Shown here piece after piece: positions 1-15,317 of a stretch of 64,000 nt of DNA. Position 1 is the stretch's first letter, and each line of letters opens with the position of its first letter. Position numbers and translations under genes: made by a program. Below the pieces are notes generated by a model. It did no database searches, was not told where the DNA came from, and was given only the letters and a program-made list of their open reading frames with translations. Source of the DNA: Helopsaltes ochotensis (taxonomy: Eukaryota > Chordata > Aves > Passeriformes > Locustellidae). The stretch spans positions 2,177,679 to 2,241,678 of the forward strand of contig VXBM01000022.1 in assembly GCA_013400155.1 (NCBI GenBank). Direction: 5' to 3'.

Positions 1-3000
1 GAACTTTTAATTCTTCCTTTAAATAAAATAAACATCTGTATTTCCTGATTATATCCCTTTGTCCTTCAATTCGATTCATCAACCACCTCTTTGTAGTTTC
101 TTCCCAGCCTTTTTAGCTGAACTACAGGGATATCTGATTTCAGGGAAAGCTTTGCAAAATAATTTACTTGGAAATTGTTCTGTGTCAGTGGGAACTTTGA
201 CTAGAGTTTTGCCTGTCTGCATTCATTATACATTTGGCCCGTCATTGTTTATCATACAATTAGATTTTAGAAGTGGTAATTTCAGATATGGGTGCTCTTA
301 TCTATTCCCGTTTGAAAAGACACGAACAGAAGTTTCACACTCTGGCTCCTCCTTTTGAGACTGTCTCCAGTGCATTGGGATGGCAGGGGAGGGGAAAGAG
401 GAGAGGATAAATCTACTGTGCTATGTTTGACAGACATTGCAAATTGCAACTAAATTGACCTAAATGACAGAATGAATAATTCACAAGTCAAAGAGGAAGG
501 AACTGCGGTGGAGGTAAGGAAGTGGATGTACATCATGGAAGTGGAGGCAAGAAAAGCCTTTTAAACCACTGCATCATGGAAGAAAGTAAAAATGGCCTTG
601 TGAACTGGATGCTGGTGTGCTGGGGAAATTAACTTACAAATTGCAGGTGTGCCCTGGAGAGATGGAGGAACAAATAGCTCAGTCCTTTTAACCCATGTGA
701 CCCCTTCAGATGATCTGATGTACAGACAGCACTTCGGTTCCACTCATGCTGGCCTCAAGCAAAAGATCTTAATGGCCCATCTGCTTGCAGAGGCTCTGCT
801 TTCCCTGGCAGCACTGTGCAGGGCTCCTGGTGATAAACAATTCTAAAGGAAGGGAGTATAACTGTGGTGAAAAAGTTTGTCTGCTCAGAGCAAAATGGAC
901 AGTAGTGGTCTATGCAGAAATAAAGTGATAAATTTCAAAACTGTTAGTAGAGAATCCAGATGTTTCATTTTATTTGTCAATTTTGCTTACCTTTTTTCTA
1001 GTTTTTCATTCTTATCAGTGAGGATTTGGCAGAAATTGCTTGGCTCCCTATGAAATAAGTGTGAAACTGCAGGATGAAAATTGTTTTCACTTTGCAGCTG
1101 AGCTGAAGGCAAGCTGTGCTGCTTGGTACCAGCGCAGTCTACATGGAAGGAGGTTCTCCAGCCCCTGAGTCCTTGTCCACTTCAGTGAAGAGGTCTTTTG
1201 TAACCACTCCTCAGGAGCTTGTTTTCAGACACCCAGGCAGCAGGCTGTAACCCAGGAGGATTTGCTTTAATTATTCATTTGAATATCTGTGCTATGTATT
1301 TACTTGTAATTTCACCTCAGTGATGCTCAGCTTGCCTAATTTGCCAGAATTTCCCAAACCTTGAGTATGGGAAAAAATGTCAGTGGCCTTATGTGGCACT
1401 TCAGTTCTCCTCATACACATCCATGTAGTCAGCATTCTCACAGCCAAGCAGCATTGATTGCAGTGCAACTGGCAGATGGGGCAAAGAAATTTTTAGTTTT
1501 CTAAACAATGTTCTCTTGCCTTTTTTTTCCTTGCTTAACCTCAGAGGAACAATCAAGCATAGGATTAAAACTGTTTCCTTGTTTTTGAAAACCAGTAAGA
1601 GCAATATACTTAAAACTGCAGCAAAAACAGCTGTAAGTTGTCTGCCCTGCTCTGGTTTGAGACTAACTAATCTCTGAAGGATTTACTTATTTGGTGGTAT
1701 TAATTTAACTTGGGAAAGCTGGCAATATTAAATTAAATTGTGAAAACTTCTACAGGAAAGAAAAGCTGCTTTAGGGAAAAGATAATGATTCTGTGCTATT
1801 TAGTTAGTTACCAAAAAAAAAAAGTGTATTTCCTGAGCAACAAACCTAGAGTAGTTTCCTCGGGAGTTTTACTTTTCAGAAAAAGGCAACCGCCATTTTG
1901 GAGAAGTCTAGAAGCCTATTATAATATTTCCATTTCAAGAGGTGCATTTTTCCCACAAAGCCATGTTCAAAACTCATAAGGTAAAAAAGACTGATTTATT
2001 TATTTAATCTAAAAACCAAGTGTTGTCAGGGCAAAGAACTTGTTAATGGAAAAAGAAATACGGGTTTTGAAAAATAGTTAAGTTTTTTTTTTGTGTTATG
2101 CTTCACTGAGAAAATTGTGAATGTTTTTGGGAAAGGGTTAATTCCTTTCTTGAAATATTCATGCAACAATAAACAAATCTTGCCCCACTGCATGTCAGAC
2201 AAGTGTATTTTTTAATACAGCTACAAGATGGTAACATCTCTTGATACCATTTCAAGCTCACAGACCTGTGGTCTTCCCTGCCTTTGGCTTCTGCTACCAG
2301 ATGGACTCTGAGCTTGGCTTTGCTGGCAAGCCGTGGTGTGCTGTTTCCTTTGGGCAGCAAAGCCTTAACAGGCCCAGATGGTTTTCCTTAATTCCCCTAA
2401 ATGATGATGTTTCCTACTTTCAAAGTTCAGGATCTTCTTGCCCAGTGGCAGCTTTTAACCATGGGAAGGATTAATTGCATAATATGAAAAAGAGCTCTTT
2501 CAGGGGACCCATTCTTTAATAGTGCCAATGTTGCTGAAGCTCAGAGAAACCTCCTTTAGGGAGTTGTTTTTCTTTTTATAAAGTAACAAAAAAAAGAGGG
2601 AGATCGTAGCCAAATACAGGGAGACCCAAACCCAACACAGTAGGTTATCTATAGTCTTCACTTTTTCTGCTAAAAATGAGGTTTTTAGTCTGCAAGCTTG
2701 TATTTCCACTCACCTTTACATACCCTCTCATGCTGTGTTTTATCTACCAACCTGTTTATATATAGTGAAAAGCAAGCAAGTCTGCTTCACAGACCACCAT
2801 GGTGTAGGCTGCCATGCTGTCCTGGGACAGACTGGACCGAGATCAGGTCTGCTGGAAAGTACTGGATGTAATGCCTTCCTTTGGATATAGTCAGCTATTT
2901 CAGAGGGTGACACTACCAGAATTAAAGGCCAGAGCAGTTCACTTTGCTGAGGTTTAGGAAGGTGCTACATGCAAGTGAAGAGTCCAGTAGGGGGGCCAGA

Positions 3001-6000
3001 AATTAGTGCAAAGATCTCTGCTGCTTTTGCACACAAAAGGTTACTTAGGTCTCTTCCCAAAGCACAGTCAGGGATCCCAAGCCCGAAAGCACTGCATTGA
3101 AAGACTGCAGGCAAGCCAGCCATGAAGCTGGGAGCAGAAGCCAAGATCTATTGCAAGTTCCATGTTGCTCCACTATTACATATCCCTAAGCATCTCTTTC
3201 TAATGGGCACTTCTAGCCAGAAAGTCAGCTGCCCTCTCGGTGGTATTTCGTGCTTTGAATAATGAGCAATAGGGGTTTTGTTGGTCATTTAAATGCTACA
3301 ATTCCAAGTGCTTAAACACACTTAGCAGGTTCTGAATCGCTGCGTTTCTGAGCCAGGTGGCATTAAGTTAAGTAACCTCCTACAATAATTTTGCATTCCC
3401 TCTTTGAGCTTTCTGTACCAGAGCCCGCTTTGAATGTATTGCTGCATTGATTTTGGTATTCTGCCAGTGAGTTTTGTTCTGGGTCTTTCTGTTGAAGCAG
3501 TTGCTCATTCAGGATGTGTGTTCAGAGGAGAATGTGCCACACACTTGGAGGTCACTTTCCTCTCATTCTCCCTCAAAGGCCAGATAGAAAGTTAGTTCCT
3601 GACTACAGGTGTAGGGACAACTGGGACTGGATGGGAGGTCCCCCAGCTGTTGAATCCTTTTGCATTGGCATTCCCCTACCCGAAAAAACCCCTAGAAATT
3701 TCTCATACTTCATTTAGAGAAAACATGGCAATTCTTAGCCTTATAGACAATTTTTCCAGGGTGATCTAAATAGGTCAAATTTATGGACAGCAGCAAAAAA
3801 TTCCAATGCGGTAATTATCATAATTAACCACCACCATCTGAGGATTAGCATAGCCATGGTCACTAGTCCTAGGTAAACTAATGTGACCAGCAGATGCAAG
3901 AAAGCCACAGCATTTTGATGGGCTGTTTTTGCAGCATGGCCTTCTCTGGTCACCAGGTGCAGTGATGAAGTAGCACTCAGCCATGTTTGGAAATCAGTAG
4001 AAGCAAGGACCACCACATGTGCTCAGGTCTTATAAGCCCTAGAGAATGGAAAGCTGAGCTCCTGAGGTTTGTCTCACCTCAGTGACATTGTCTGCCTGAC
4101 CAGACTTTGAAAACCACTTCCTAATTGTAGATGTTCAGTTTGAGAAATCCTGGCCTGATTTTTGAGGAACTCGCTCCAGTAAGTGTCAAGGAGGGAACTT
4201 GCAAAGAGGATCTTCAGCCATTACCTGCCTGTTCTGAGACCCAGATCTGTATGATGCAATGGAATGGAAGGGGCAGAGTTGCTAACAAGCCGTGATTCTG
4301 GCACACCTCCTTTTAGCTCAGCATCTTTCTCACAAGCCAGTGTGCAAAAAAACTGTGCAAAATGCAAGGCACAGACATAATCACAAAGGGAAATACTTTT
4401 GGGGTTGTTTTTCTAAAGTTGCTTTCTGTGTCATCATTTCTAAAATCCAGCTACAGTTTGATACGGTATGAGATGAAGAGTATTTCCTTAGAGTTATTTA
4501 CTAAAATGTGGGGCTGTGCTCTTCAGCTCCTTGATGTCTGCCTGGAGAATTCAGACAGGTAAATGAGTGTTTACTTTCACACATTTTCAGCTGGATCTAA
4601 ATGTGGGACCTTCCAAATACAGCTTTGAATTTTCAAGTTAGAGAGATAGAGTAAGTGGTGGGGCAAGAACAGGGATGAGAACACAGGTTACACTAAGTAC
4701 TGTGCAGGTGTTGCTTCTCATGCAAGTTTCATATCTACCGAGGGTGGTTAAAATTGGTTACTTTAGTCCTGAATTTTTCACGTGTGCCTCTATGGTGGCT
4801 GGCTTTAGATGAAAACAAACCTGACAGTAGCTGGCAGGTAACTCACAGTGCTGGGGCTAATGTGTGATGGGGATGGTGTTTCTGAACACCATCTGACTGC
4901 TGCTGCATGGAGAGTACCAGTTTGAGTCCTGCCTTCAAGTCCTGCCCCACCCCTCCTGTGGTCCCTCCTACCTGCATGAGGAGAATCACCTCTGAAAAGA
5001 TTCAATAATTTTAAACAGAAGAAAATTAAAGAAGACGTTTGGACAGAATGCTATTTCACTTATTTTCAGCCAAGTCAGCCGCAGTCATGTTTGGAATCAA
5101 AACCACCAAATATTCAATAAGAAAAATAGTGGGTGTCTTGCACTGCCTTTTCTCATGGGATTTCATCAAAGGCTAAACCAAATAATATCATTATTCTTAA
5201 TGAGGTAGACTAAGTGGCATTTAGTTTGTCTTCTCATGAAACAAAGCGAACTTTAAAACTATGGACAGTCTGGTTTTGTCTAGTGAACACACAGGACCTT
5301 CAGAGGAAATGGCACTGGAGAGAGACTCACTGCCTGTGGGGGACAGGAGGACCACCCCAGCCACAAGATCACAATTTTTTAATTCTTGCTTCATGCTGTA
5401 TGTCTGTAAGTCTGTGTGAGAGGGTGCTCACTCAAACTCCACTGTGTCATTTGCTTTGCATTCGGTTGGAAATTCTTTCTCTGGAGCTCATTCTACTAAA
5501 AATCTTTATTATGCAAAATTCCCCAGTGATGTTTGTCTCCTCATCAGTCAGGTCCTGAATGCAGATTGCAGTTCTGTCTGCAGAGTTACTGTAGAGCCTT
5601 TTCCATTCTAGTAAGTGTTGGGTATCCCAAGAGACTGCTAGACAATGGAGATTATACAATACTTGTCAAACCTGCTGCTGTGCTTTCTTTGAAATACCCC
5701 AAAATGGAGGCAAAGAGGTAAAAGTTTTCTACTTGCATTGTCTTCTTTTTCTTTTGGTACAATTACTGTGTGAGACACACAGTGTTAGGAACACTTTGAA
5801 GGGGAAAGCTGATTATTAGATACATAGCAATAATGAATCACACTTGATGGAAAAATCATTTTCCCCTTATTTTTGTGCCTCATTACCCAGGCCATCAATT
5901 ACTGGGAAAAAAAAATATAAATCTATCATAGGTTGAAATTTCTTTGGGAGAAAAATAGCGCAAACACCTTATTGATTTTGTAAGTAGATGAGTTTTCAAT

Positions 6001-6497
6001 GACAGGATAATGAAATCAGGTATTGTAGATCTCCAGGGAATTTTCATGTCGTTACTGGCTCTATGGAAATAGGAGACAGGAAAGAACTGCACCTACACGT
6101 TGAGTCATGCCAGAAAGAAAAGGAATTTTATTTACATCTTTTGACATTCTATAGAATTCTAAAGGTGACTATGGATTGAAAAGTGAAGTTGCCACCTCTC
6201 CAATACTGGTCAGACCAACAGTCAATCAACTCTCTCCTCCTCCATGAAAGAATGTCAACAGTCTGATTGTTTACATTGAGTGCGTGAGAAACTCCATTAC
6301 AGAAACGAAAACACATCAGAAGGCTGAAAATCAGGGCAACACTGGCTCTAATTATGAAAGTGTTTTCCAGTCACCTCTATTCCAAGAAGCACCTTCCAAT
6401 TTCTTGTATGCAAAGAGATCAGCATTGTTATAGATGATTTAGAGTAATTAGTGTTTTATTTTATTTAGTTGGTATATTATTAAATAAGTTGCGTGTG

Positions 6498-7075
6498 TGT
6501 TAAAATAAAATGGTAAAACTAACTTGTGAGCTGAGACAGCAAAAGCTGCATCATTTCATCTTGAATCAAAAGAGGGATCACTAACAATGAAACGAAAAGA
6601 AACACACTAATAACTGAATACAAGGAGGGGACACTGTCACAGAAAGAAACAACCCAGCCAGTGACTCCAGGTGCAACTAATCTGCATAGTAATAGATGCG
6701 CCTCCAATACATGAATCCAAGAAAATTAATCAAGCACCCATAGTAATGGGCGCACCTCCGATGCATGAATCCAATAAAATTAACCTTCTTCCTGGAACAC
6801 AGTTTCACAAAACAATAGCAGAGATGTGAATATGCGAAGAAGCCACACAATACAAGGAGATACGAGATAACACGTCATCCAGCCGAAGAAAGTATAAAAA
6901 CGGACACTAAAAAGACTGCATTTGTGAACCTAGGGGGACTCTGTGCGAGGCTGTGGTTCACCCGGTTCCAATTGCCTGGCTCGGAGCTGATATTGTTTGT
7001 GGCTTTTCTAAATTTTGATACTTAAACTTCCCAATAAAACCTTTTAAAATTTTATTGGCTATTTCATTTATAACA
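6498..7075 (+). mobile_element. Solo LTR of an endogenous retrovirus (approximate ends)
   Basis: A roughly 578-bp block with LTR architecture in the same direction as ST7. It runs from TGTTAAAAT to TTTATAACA, a short imperfect TG...CA inverted terminus. Two diverged copies of a 54-bp unit lie in the U3-like part (6685-6738 and 6739 to about 6786). A TATAAAA box is at 6893-6899, an R/U5-like GC-richer stretch at 6930-6990, and AATAAA at 7033-7038. No gag, pol or env remnants flank it, so it looks like a solo LTR. I could not find a matching target-site duplication (gtgtg before, gcatc after), so the ends could be wrong by tens of bases. The ERV class is not identified. Confidence 0.65.
6685..6786 (+). 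repeat. Two-copy 54-bp tandem repeat in the LTR U3
   Basis: The first unit starts catagtaatagatgcgcctc and the second catagtaatgggcgcacctc, 54 bases later. Both continue through catgaatccaa and aaaattaa. Several substitutions separate the copies, so the duplication is not recent. The position upstream of the TATA box is where LTR enhancer repeats are usually found; enhancer function is inference. Confidence 0.75.
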
Positions 7076-10000
7076 GCATCTTAGAGACTCTCAAAATAGA
7101 TTTACTATATAGTCAGGCTGCCAAGGTTAGGACAGAAGTGTCTGGAATACAGTATTTCTCCAGAATTTAAAAAAAAATTAGGAAAGGTTTAGTGAATATG
7201 CAAATTTCAGCCCAGTTTTCTGATTTTTTTTTCATTGCTGAGACAATTTCGTTTGTTGCACAAATCATGGTGCTCCTGTCTTTGTATGCCTAGGAATACA
7301 ACACACAAACAAGGATAGAAAGTGTATCACTGCTCATATCTGTCGGTTTAGTGTTCCTATCAAATCCTGCCTGGAACAAAAGGAGGCACAAAAGGAGGCT
7401 GCAGGGCAGTTAAAGGTGCTTTGTTCATCTGTCTTTTGTCTTAGCATGGGAATAGTTCTTCTGAGAGAGGTTCCTGGATAATGGGGGAACCCATGGGATA
7501 TTTTCTCTTTTGTGGAATGCTGGTGAAAACTCTTTGCATGACTTCTCTCTCTTGAGTAGATTAGCCTTTGTTATCTGTGGCATTGGAATTAATCACTGTG
7601 GCAAACTTTTAGTTTAGGGTACTCTTTACACAGCTAATGAACCAACATCAAAAAGGTTTAATGGTGCAGTTACCTCCTTGAGTGTTGCATGAAAGAAGAG
7701 CATTCCATACCCATTCCATTGAGAGAGCTGTACTGAACTGGTACTTGGAACAAAAGCCCTTAATTTTCTTAAATGACTCTAGATAATTAGGTTTGGTAAT
7801 TGGCTTTTGTTTTAATACAGCTTTGAAAGGCTAAACCACATAAATCTGTGTAATGCCTCAGAATAATCAGGAGTTAAAGGTACAGGTGTGTTTAACTTCG
7901 CAAAGGGTGTCTATCCAAACTGGATAAAGATCTGTCAATTCAGTTACGTGAATGGTTAGTTGATGTTTAGAGTAATCTTGAAATAGGGATTTCTTTGAAC
8001 ACTTTGGGGTGCAGAGTGGAAAAGAACATATTTTGTTGCAGTATTTAAGTACATTTTTTGCAGTGAAATACATTACTATTGATTTTCAGTAGAGCCCAGT
8101 TGCTGTGCACCCTAAATTGAAGACCTAAAAGACTTTGAAACATCCACCTGACGAGCTGTACAACATCCATACTCTTGGCCTACTCCTGTTTTCTCTTAGA
8201 AGTGTGTATCCAAGAGAACGTAGAGATGTCTCTGCATGGAGATACTCTGCAGTCACCTGAAAAACCTCTGAGGAATCCATCCTCATTTGGTGGTTGTATC
8301 ACATCAGGATTTCCTTTGCTTTTGTGTTGGGGAATTCGGTGATGCACGTGCTGGTATATGTGTGATTAGAAAAGGAAATGACAAGCTAACTACGAAGGTG
8401 TGCCCTCCAGTATTTTTACTGGTTCTGCCTACAAAGAGATCCATCACAAATCTGAGAGGGCACATTCTCATGCAGTGAAACACTGGAGTGAAAATTAAGA
8501 CAAGGACTCATGATTCTTGAAACTAAATTTGCAGGGGAGATGTGTATAATGACAGTGTTTCAAATCAATTTGCAAGTAACCTGATTTTAGAATAATTAAA
8601 GCTGAAAGTGTTGCAAGAGAATTTGACTGACAACCAAGCAACATGACTTTATGCATCCACATCTCTAAAAATCCAAGTATTAATATCTCTACTCAACATG
8701 TCATTGCTCATCCTTGATGCCTCATCCTTATTTGACCCAGTCTTTCCTTTCCACTTGTACATTATTAATACCGTTAGCCTGCTTTTAGCATTAGGACGCT
8801 GTGATGGTTGTAAAGAAATGCACAGTAGTTCAATCCCTGATAGCTGAGGGCTGCAAGGAAAGTGGTTTCTCCCTTGTTTTCTTTAAATGGAAATGCTGTG
8901 AGGGTTTTGTTGGTTTGGGAGGAGGGGAAGGAGTTTTTTTAGATGGGTTTCTGCTGCCAACTATTAGCAAATCTTGGTGTTCATGCAGCATGCTCTGCAA
9001 TTAACAGAAGCTGTGTAATTAACTCATGTCGCCACGCATTGTAAAAGCAAGTGCAAATGTCCCTGTCCCTTGGCAGGGCCAACTATGAGACAGAAATTTT
9101 GCATTATAATATTGGCTTGCATTCAGGAAAATTGATTTTCTCTTCATATTTTTACTCTTCCCAAATCCACAAGGTAGGGAGTTCATGTCAGACCAATGGA
9201 ATAGCAAAATATTGTGCTTTAGTATTTAGTAAGTTGGCTTTAGTATTTAAACTCCCAAGACAGAATGTTTTCCTTGGGGTGGGTATAGTTATAGTGCATC
9301 TTCTGCCTATATGTCTAACCTCTCTGTTCCTGAGGCACAGTGTAGCTGTTTACTATAGCAGGATACTCTGGGAAAATATAGCTGGGAATAGGAACCTTTA
9401 GTAGTTTAACAGTTTGTGAGAAAAGACTTTGGGGTGTATATGATAGCAAAGAATAACTTCTGGACACCATCTCTTCCCAAATGTCCAAAGCTGTTATTGT
9501 TGGCAGTCTTATTTCTCCCAGTAAAAAGGTACTTCTGACATGCAAAGCATCTCTTGCTGAAGTAAAAATAGCCTTTGTTTACATTCATGTTGCCTGTGTT
9601 ATTTCTTGTGTCTTTTTTTTACTTTTGCCCTTCTTGCCTCTATCATCTTCTTTCTATGTATGATAATTTTTATTGCCATTCCATTTTTAAATTTTCTTTT
9701 AACGCATCTCTGTATTTTACTAATCCACCTCTAACCTGTTTTTTTTTCTTTTCTTTTTCCTTTCCCAAGTCACAATAGGGTTTTAAGTGCTTTTTTGTCT
9801 CACAGATCTGGTTTCCTTGATGCACCTGTATGCCCTTCTGCCCTCAACTCTGTGTTGGTTCTTATCTCTTATCAGTTACATTTCCCTGTGTGCTATCCAC
9901 AGTGGGGATGAGCAAAACTTACTGTAATAGGCTGAATGGCTTATGCACTCTGAAGGATGCAGTATATTTGTCTAAGTCCCAAAAGCTTCACAGCCAGCAC

Positions 10001-13000
10001 AGACTAATTCCTGCTAGGAGTGAGACAAGAGTTTTGATTGATCCAATAACTTTTGGACATCATAATATGAATATAGACTTGGTGTTGAAAAGCAAGCCAG
10101 CACAGATCATTGTGTCACTTTGGCCTTCAGATATTTAACATGTTAGCATGTTGGGAAGAATGATGAAATCAAATTTGTTTGTAATCCTCAGGCAGCATTT
10201 TTTTGGGAAAAGATGGATTGAATTTAGTGAGATTTATTTCAGTTTTCTGTTCTGGATATAATTTGCTCAGTGGGCAGTTGGGTCCCAAAGTTGAAACAAT
10301 GTTAAGTTGCCATTTTCAAAACTCTTTATTTTTCAGTTATAAGTAAATGAACCTGAAAGTTTTTGACACATAACTGGTCCTGTGTTTACTACCATCTGCT
10401 CTTTCTTCTCTTTGGCCTGTGCTTTGTGGCCAATAGCCTCTCCCGTCATACCCAATTTTTCTCCAGAAGACTGTCCCTCCTCACTTTCCCTTTATATTGT
10501 GTTAGTCTATTGAAAGGAAAGACCTGTATTTAAGATATGGAAACATAGATACAGAAGAGAGTGTGGTGGTCTTCAGTACAGAAAGTTTTATTTCACTAAT
10601 CTGAAATATCTGTGTGGGCAGAATTTTGATTATGCACAACAGTGTAGTTAATCAGAATTGAAGTAACAGGAGGCTTCTGGTACATCACTACCTTCTCTCA
10701 CCTGGCCTCTTAGCACAGGCTCCAGGCTTCTGAATGTGACTCTCACTAAGCCTCATGCCTTTAGGACAGGAGTGGGTGGTTGAAAAAAGTGGGCGGGCAC
10801 CTGGATTTCCTTGTGCACAGATAAGACACCAGCTGTCTCTGCCTGGAATGGCCACAGGTTTTGTTTATGGGTGAGAAACTTGTTCAGGTTTTGAAAATAG
10901 ATCTAGACAAAAGGCCTTACAGAAGGAAGCTGCACAGCATCTGCAGCAAGTAAATGGAAAATCTCTCTGCAGCATTCTGAAACTTTTGAATGCTTACTTC
11001 TTCCTTGGTAATTTCTTTAAGAAGTTTGAAGAAGTTAAAAAAATCTTGGTAGATTCCCTGGGAAAATCCTGGTAAGTGGTAAAAGTGGTTTTGTTTTTCT
11101 GAGACAATACTCTGTGCTACCTTTAAATCTGGTGGGGTTTGTATTTTATATTACTATGTTTAGCTGGAGGCCATCATAGTATATAATGCATAATTCAGCC
11201 TGTCCCTAATGGGTTTTCCCAAAAGTATAGTATAGGCAACATTCTTATGAGGGAGGGGTTGAGACTTCAGAAATTTTATGTGCAAACAGTTCAATTAAAG
11301 TCAAGAGCATGCAGTGTTTCACACTCAGAGAAGGAAAGGTAATATGTTTAGTAAAATAAGTTTATTGAACTTAATTTTGCCCTCTTTGCTGACACTTCAG
11401 TAGAAGAGTTCTTATTGCTGCTAAAACTTTGAATTGGGGAGCTTCATTAATACAAACAGAGGTCCCTGTGAAACAAGCCAATCACTGCCCTATATTCTGT
11501 ACCATGTTGGAACAGCAGCCTGATGGATGGTTGCAGTGAAAAGGCATTAAATTGCTGTGTCAAAGGTCTCCAGTGATAGGTCTTTTAGCTTGTCACCTGT
11601 CTAAGAGATTTGGGGCTCTGATGTTAAAAGAGTTTGCATCAGTCTGCATACCAAGCAAATATTATGGAGGGCAGAGGCAGAAAGTGCAGCAGAATTTCTT
11701 AGTGACACAGATATTATAGCCATGATGACTTAAGGAGTGTAATGCACTAGAAAGGCTCTGTGACTATAAATTTTTGTTTTCTGGCAATTTGCTGTTACAA
11801 AATTAACCACTGTACCCAATTATATTTTTATTTACTTATTTAAGTTAATTTATATATTACTTATTTATGCATAATATATTTTTTTATTTAACAAGGTTAT
11901 TGAGATATGTATCATTTTACCTGCATTTTTAGATAACAAAGAAGTGCAATAAATGCCGTCCTGTTTTTGCTTGATCTGTTTTTGTATATGATTTATGTTA
12001 CATTGCTATTAAGTTTGTATTTGCACGTTACTGTACACTTGTATCACCTCACATTCAAAAGCAGGTAATGGGGCTGTCATTATAGTAGATCTGCTTGTGA
12101 GAATAGTTGGTAGTCTGCAGTGCTCCCTCCCCTAGTGACCTCCTAGTGTAATTAACTGATGCAGCAGTTAATATGATACTTTTAGCAGTTCAACCCCAGT
12201 ATTTTATACTGTGGTTCCTCACATGCTTGAATTCTGAATTCCTCAAGACCTTGAAGAAATTTATAAAGCAACAGTGTTTTTTATCATCTTGACTGAAACA
12301 TTTTGCATGTTTCAAGGATTTTGTTACTTGAAAAATACCTGGATTTTCCTCTTGTGTTTATTCCCATGTTCAGAATGAATCACAAGTATTGGAAATAAGT
12401 AATATATATTACAGGAATGAAATGGCATCTGTTTTCAAAAACATTTCAGTCACTTCTTTCGATTAGTCTCAACTGGGAATGTTAGATATGACTTTTGTAA
12501 CTTGTCTGGTGTGAATCGAATAGGATGTAAATTCATCTCTGTGAGCAAGCACATTTAACAATGAAGTAACAGTCCTTCCCTAGATGGTATACAGAAGGAT
12601 GAAATGACTTGCCATTGTAACTAAGGCGCTTCTGAAAATGTAAGCATGCCTTATTCTGGACATCTCAAGTATTATTAAAATGAAATCAATAAAGAGAAGG
12701 GAAAAAAGAGGGGATGGATATTTGTAAGGCCAGGAGTCTCTCATAACTAGACATGTTTAGCTTTTTTAAGACGGAATTTATAGGTCATGCTGGTTTTCCT
12801 TAAAAATACAAAACAAGCTGTACTAACACACCTAAAATAGATCATTCATTGTCAAAAGCCTGTGCAAATAATTGAGATTTGACAGTAATTTCAAACAAGT
12901 TGCCACTGTAGGAACATCAGGCAAGGTTTTTTTGTCTAGATACCATTACTTGTCCTTTTTAAGTCCTACCTTGTAATACAAGTTACAGACGAGATGATAT

Positions 13001-15317
13001 TCTGAACTGAATAATTGCAGCATCTTCCCTTTGTGAACAGAAATAATTAAGCATACACTGGAATTCAGAAGAAATTACATACAGTACTGCCTTGTGCTGG
13101 TGATTCTACCTGGCTTCTTTTTTCTGCAGTCATCTGCTATTGTCTTCAGCTCACATTTCTCATAAAACTCTCTCTGCTCCTCAATCCTGCTACATCATCA
13201 AATGGAAACACAGACAAAAAATACTGCTATCCAAATTTAGACAGATGGACAGGTAACATTATCTAATGGCTCTAGTTTACTGCAACACATTCAGGAACCC
13301 TGATTCCACAGGGGGATGGAGATGTTAGATACGATAGTGATTTCTTGAGTGTCAGAATGCTGACTGTAAAGAAATGCTCCCTTTTGGATAATGATATATG
13401 TTACACAATGCAAAAGTGGATTGATCTTTACTCTTGAGGTTAATTAGGAGAACTAGGCCTTGATGTAGTTTCCACTGAAACAATGATTGAATTCTCATTG
13501 ACTTCAGAATAAAAATAGTCAGGCCACACATGCTTAGTTTTACTGTTTTGGAGATATGTTTCTTATTAGAAAGTATTTCCTTTTGTTAATAATATTTATG
13601 GAGACAAAGGAACTGGGAGAGTAGCTAATAATTGGCTAAACATGATACTTTTCATAATGAAGTAGAAGATTCATATATTTATGAATGGCCAAAGGATTAG
13701 AGAGATACAATCCAGGTATACCGTACTGGTTGTTGAGTGCATGTGTATCAAATTTACTGAGTTATTTGAGTTACCTTGGAGTCTGGCCCACAAAATGTAA
13801 AAGCATCCAGCATCATATCTCTGTTCACCTTGCAAGTTCGTGTGACTAAGCTGTAAAAGTGAAGAATTGCAGCAGCCTATAGTAAGGAAAATAAAGGAGC
13901 ACCAGTATATGTGCAGGCAAAGCAGTGACACTTGTGGAAATTATAAATAAATAAAATCCCATCTCCATTCACGTCTTAGAGTTTCTTTATAAATGAGTAT
14001 ACATTGCCTGTAAAAGAGTGGTGACAGAGGAAAAGCTAGTAGCATTTCCTATGAGCCTTATTTGATCTACACCACTGATGAGCTCCGTAGAGCTAATTTG
14101 TTGAGAGGGCTCTTCCAAGTAGGAATGTATTTCCCATAACAATTTATACGGATGGAAGTCAGTAATAATATTTAAAGCAAATAAACTATATCCTTATTCA
14201 GTGGATATGCTGGTATGGAATCTTCACAGTAGACTTAGAAAGCTCACAACTTGGGAAATCAATTTACCTCCAGGGTACTGGGAAATTTTAATAGAAAAAG
14301 TTCCAGTATTCCATAAGCTGTGAAGCTGTGGTGGGAGAGTGGAAGAGAAAGCTCCTCTGTGAAGTCTCTTGCTGCCTGGCTTTTCATGTTAATGTTGGCA
14401 CTGCAGTAGCACTGTGTTACAAGGTGGAACACAGGCATCCCATCATAGCATATTCTCTCTCAGGTATATCCTGACCTGAGCAAAGGAAGTTGTTTCACTG
14501 GTAGTCTGAAATTTCACCAGTGACATACTTTGAGTATGTCTCTGGCTTACATTTGCATCCCAAAATGAGGAATATTTCTTCTGTAAGACTTGGGGTAGTT
14601 GGTGAAGCCAAAGCTATTTCAGTCTCTCCATTCCTCTTCCTTCTTAGCAGATGATGTGGCTGAAGAAAGTAGGGACTACTACTTCAAAGTCTGCTTTTAC
14701 TGAGCAGGACAGGAAAGGAAAGGGAAAAGCAAAAGGAGAAAGGATTGAGACAGTGTAGCTGTCTTGCACACAGCAATTCTGAGATGCGATGCTGATTTAC
14801 ACTAGCTGAGAATCTGGCATCCAACATATTTGGGAAAGAAAATGTACAATGGCATTAAAAACCACCAGATTTATTCTTTACTATATCAGCTTGGTGCTTA
14901 AGGCCACTCCAGAGGATGAGGAAAGGACAGTTCTATTTTAACACTTTAGGGCTTCTTCATGGAAAAAAAAACCAACACAGAAAATAAGCAGCCAAAATCT
15001 GAACAAAGGAGCTGAACTGCAGGGTTTTAATCTCTTGTAGTGATGCATTTCTGGAAAACGGTTTTGTTTTTTTTTACTGGTCATGGAAAGTGAATCATAT
15101 GTTTGATGGTTTGTATTCTGCTGTTGTTGTCTTCTCTTCATTTTTTTTACTTCATATTATTTAATTTCTGCTAGGTGTTATCTCTAAAGAGAACACAATT
15201 AACTGAGGGCTTCATACCTACACATCCAGGTCTCTTATCAATGTTTTTTAATGACTAGTACTCTGCTACAAGCCTTTTAAATTTATCTTTTGAACAGTTG
15301 TCGGTTCCCTCCCCAGT

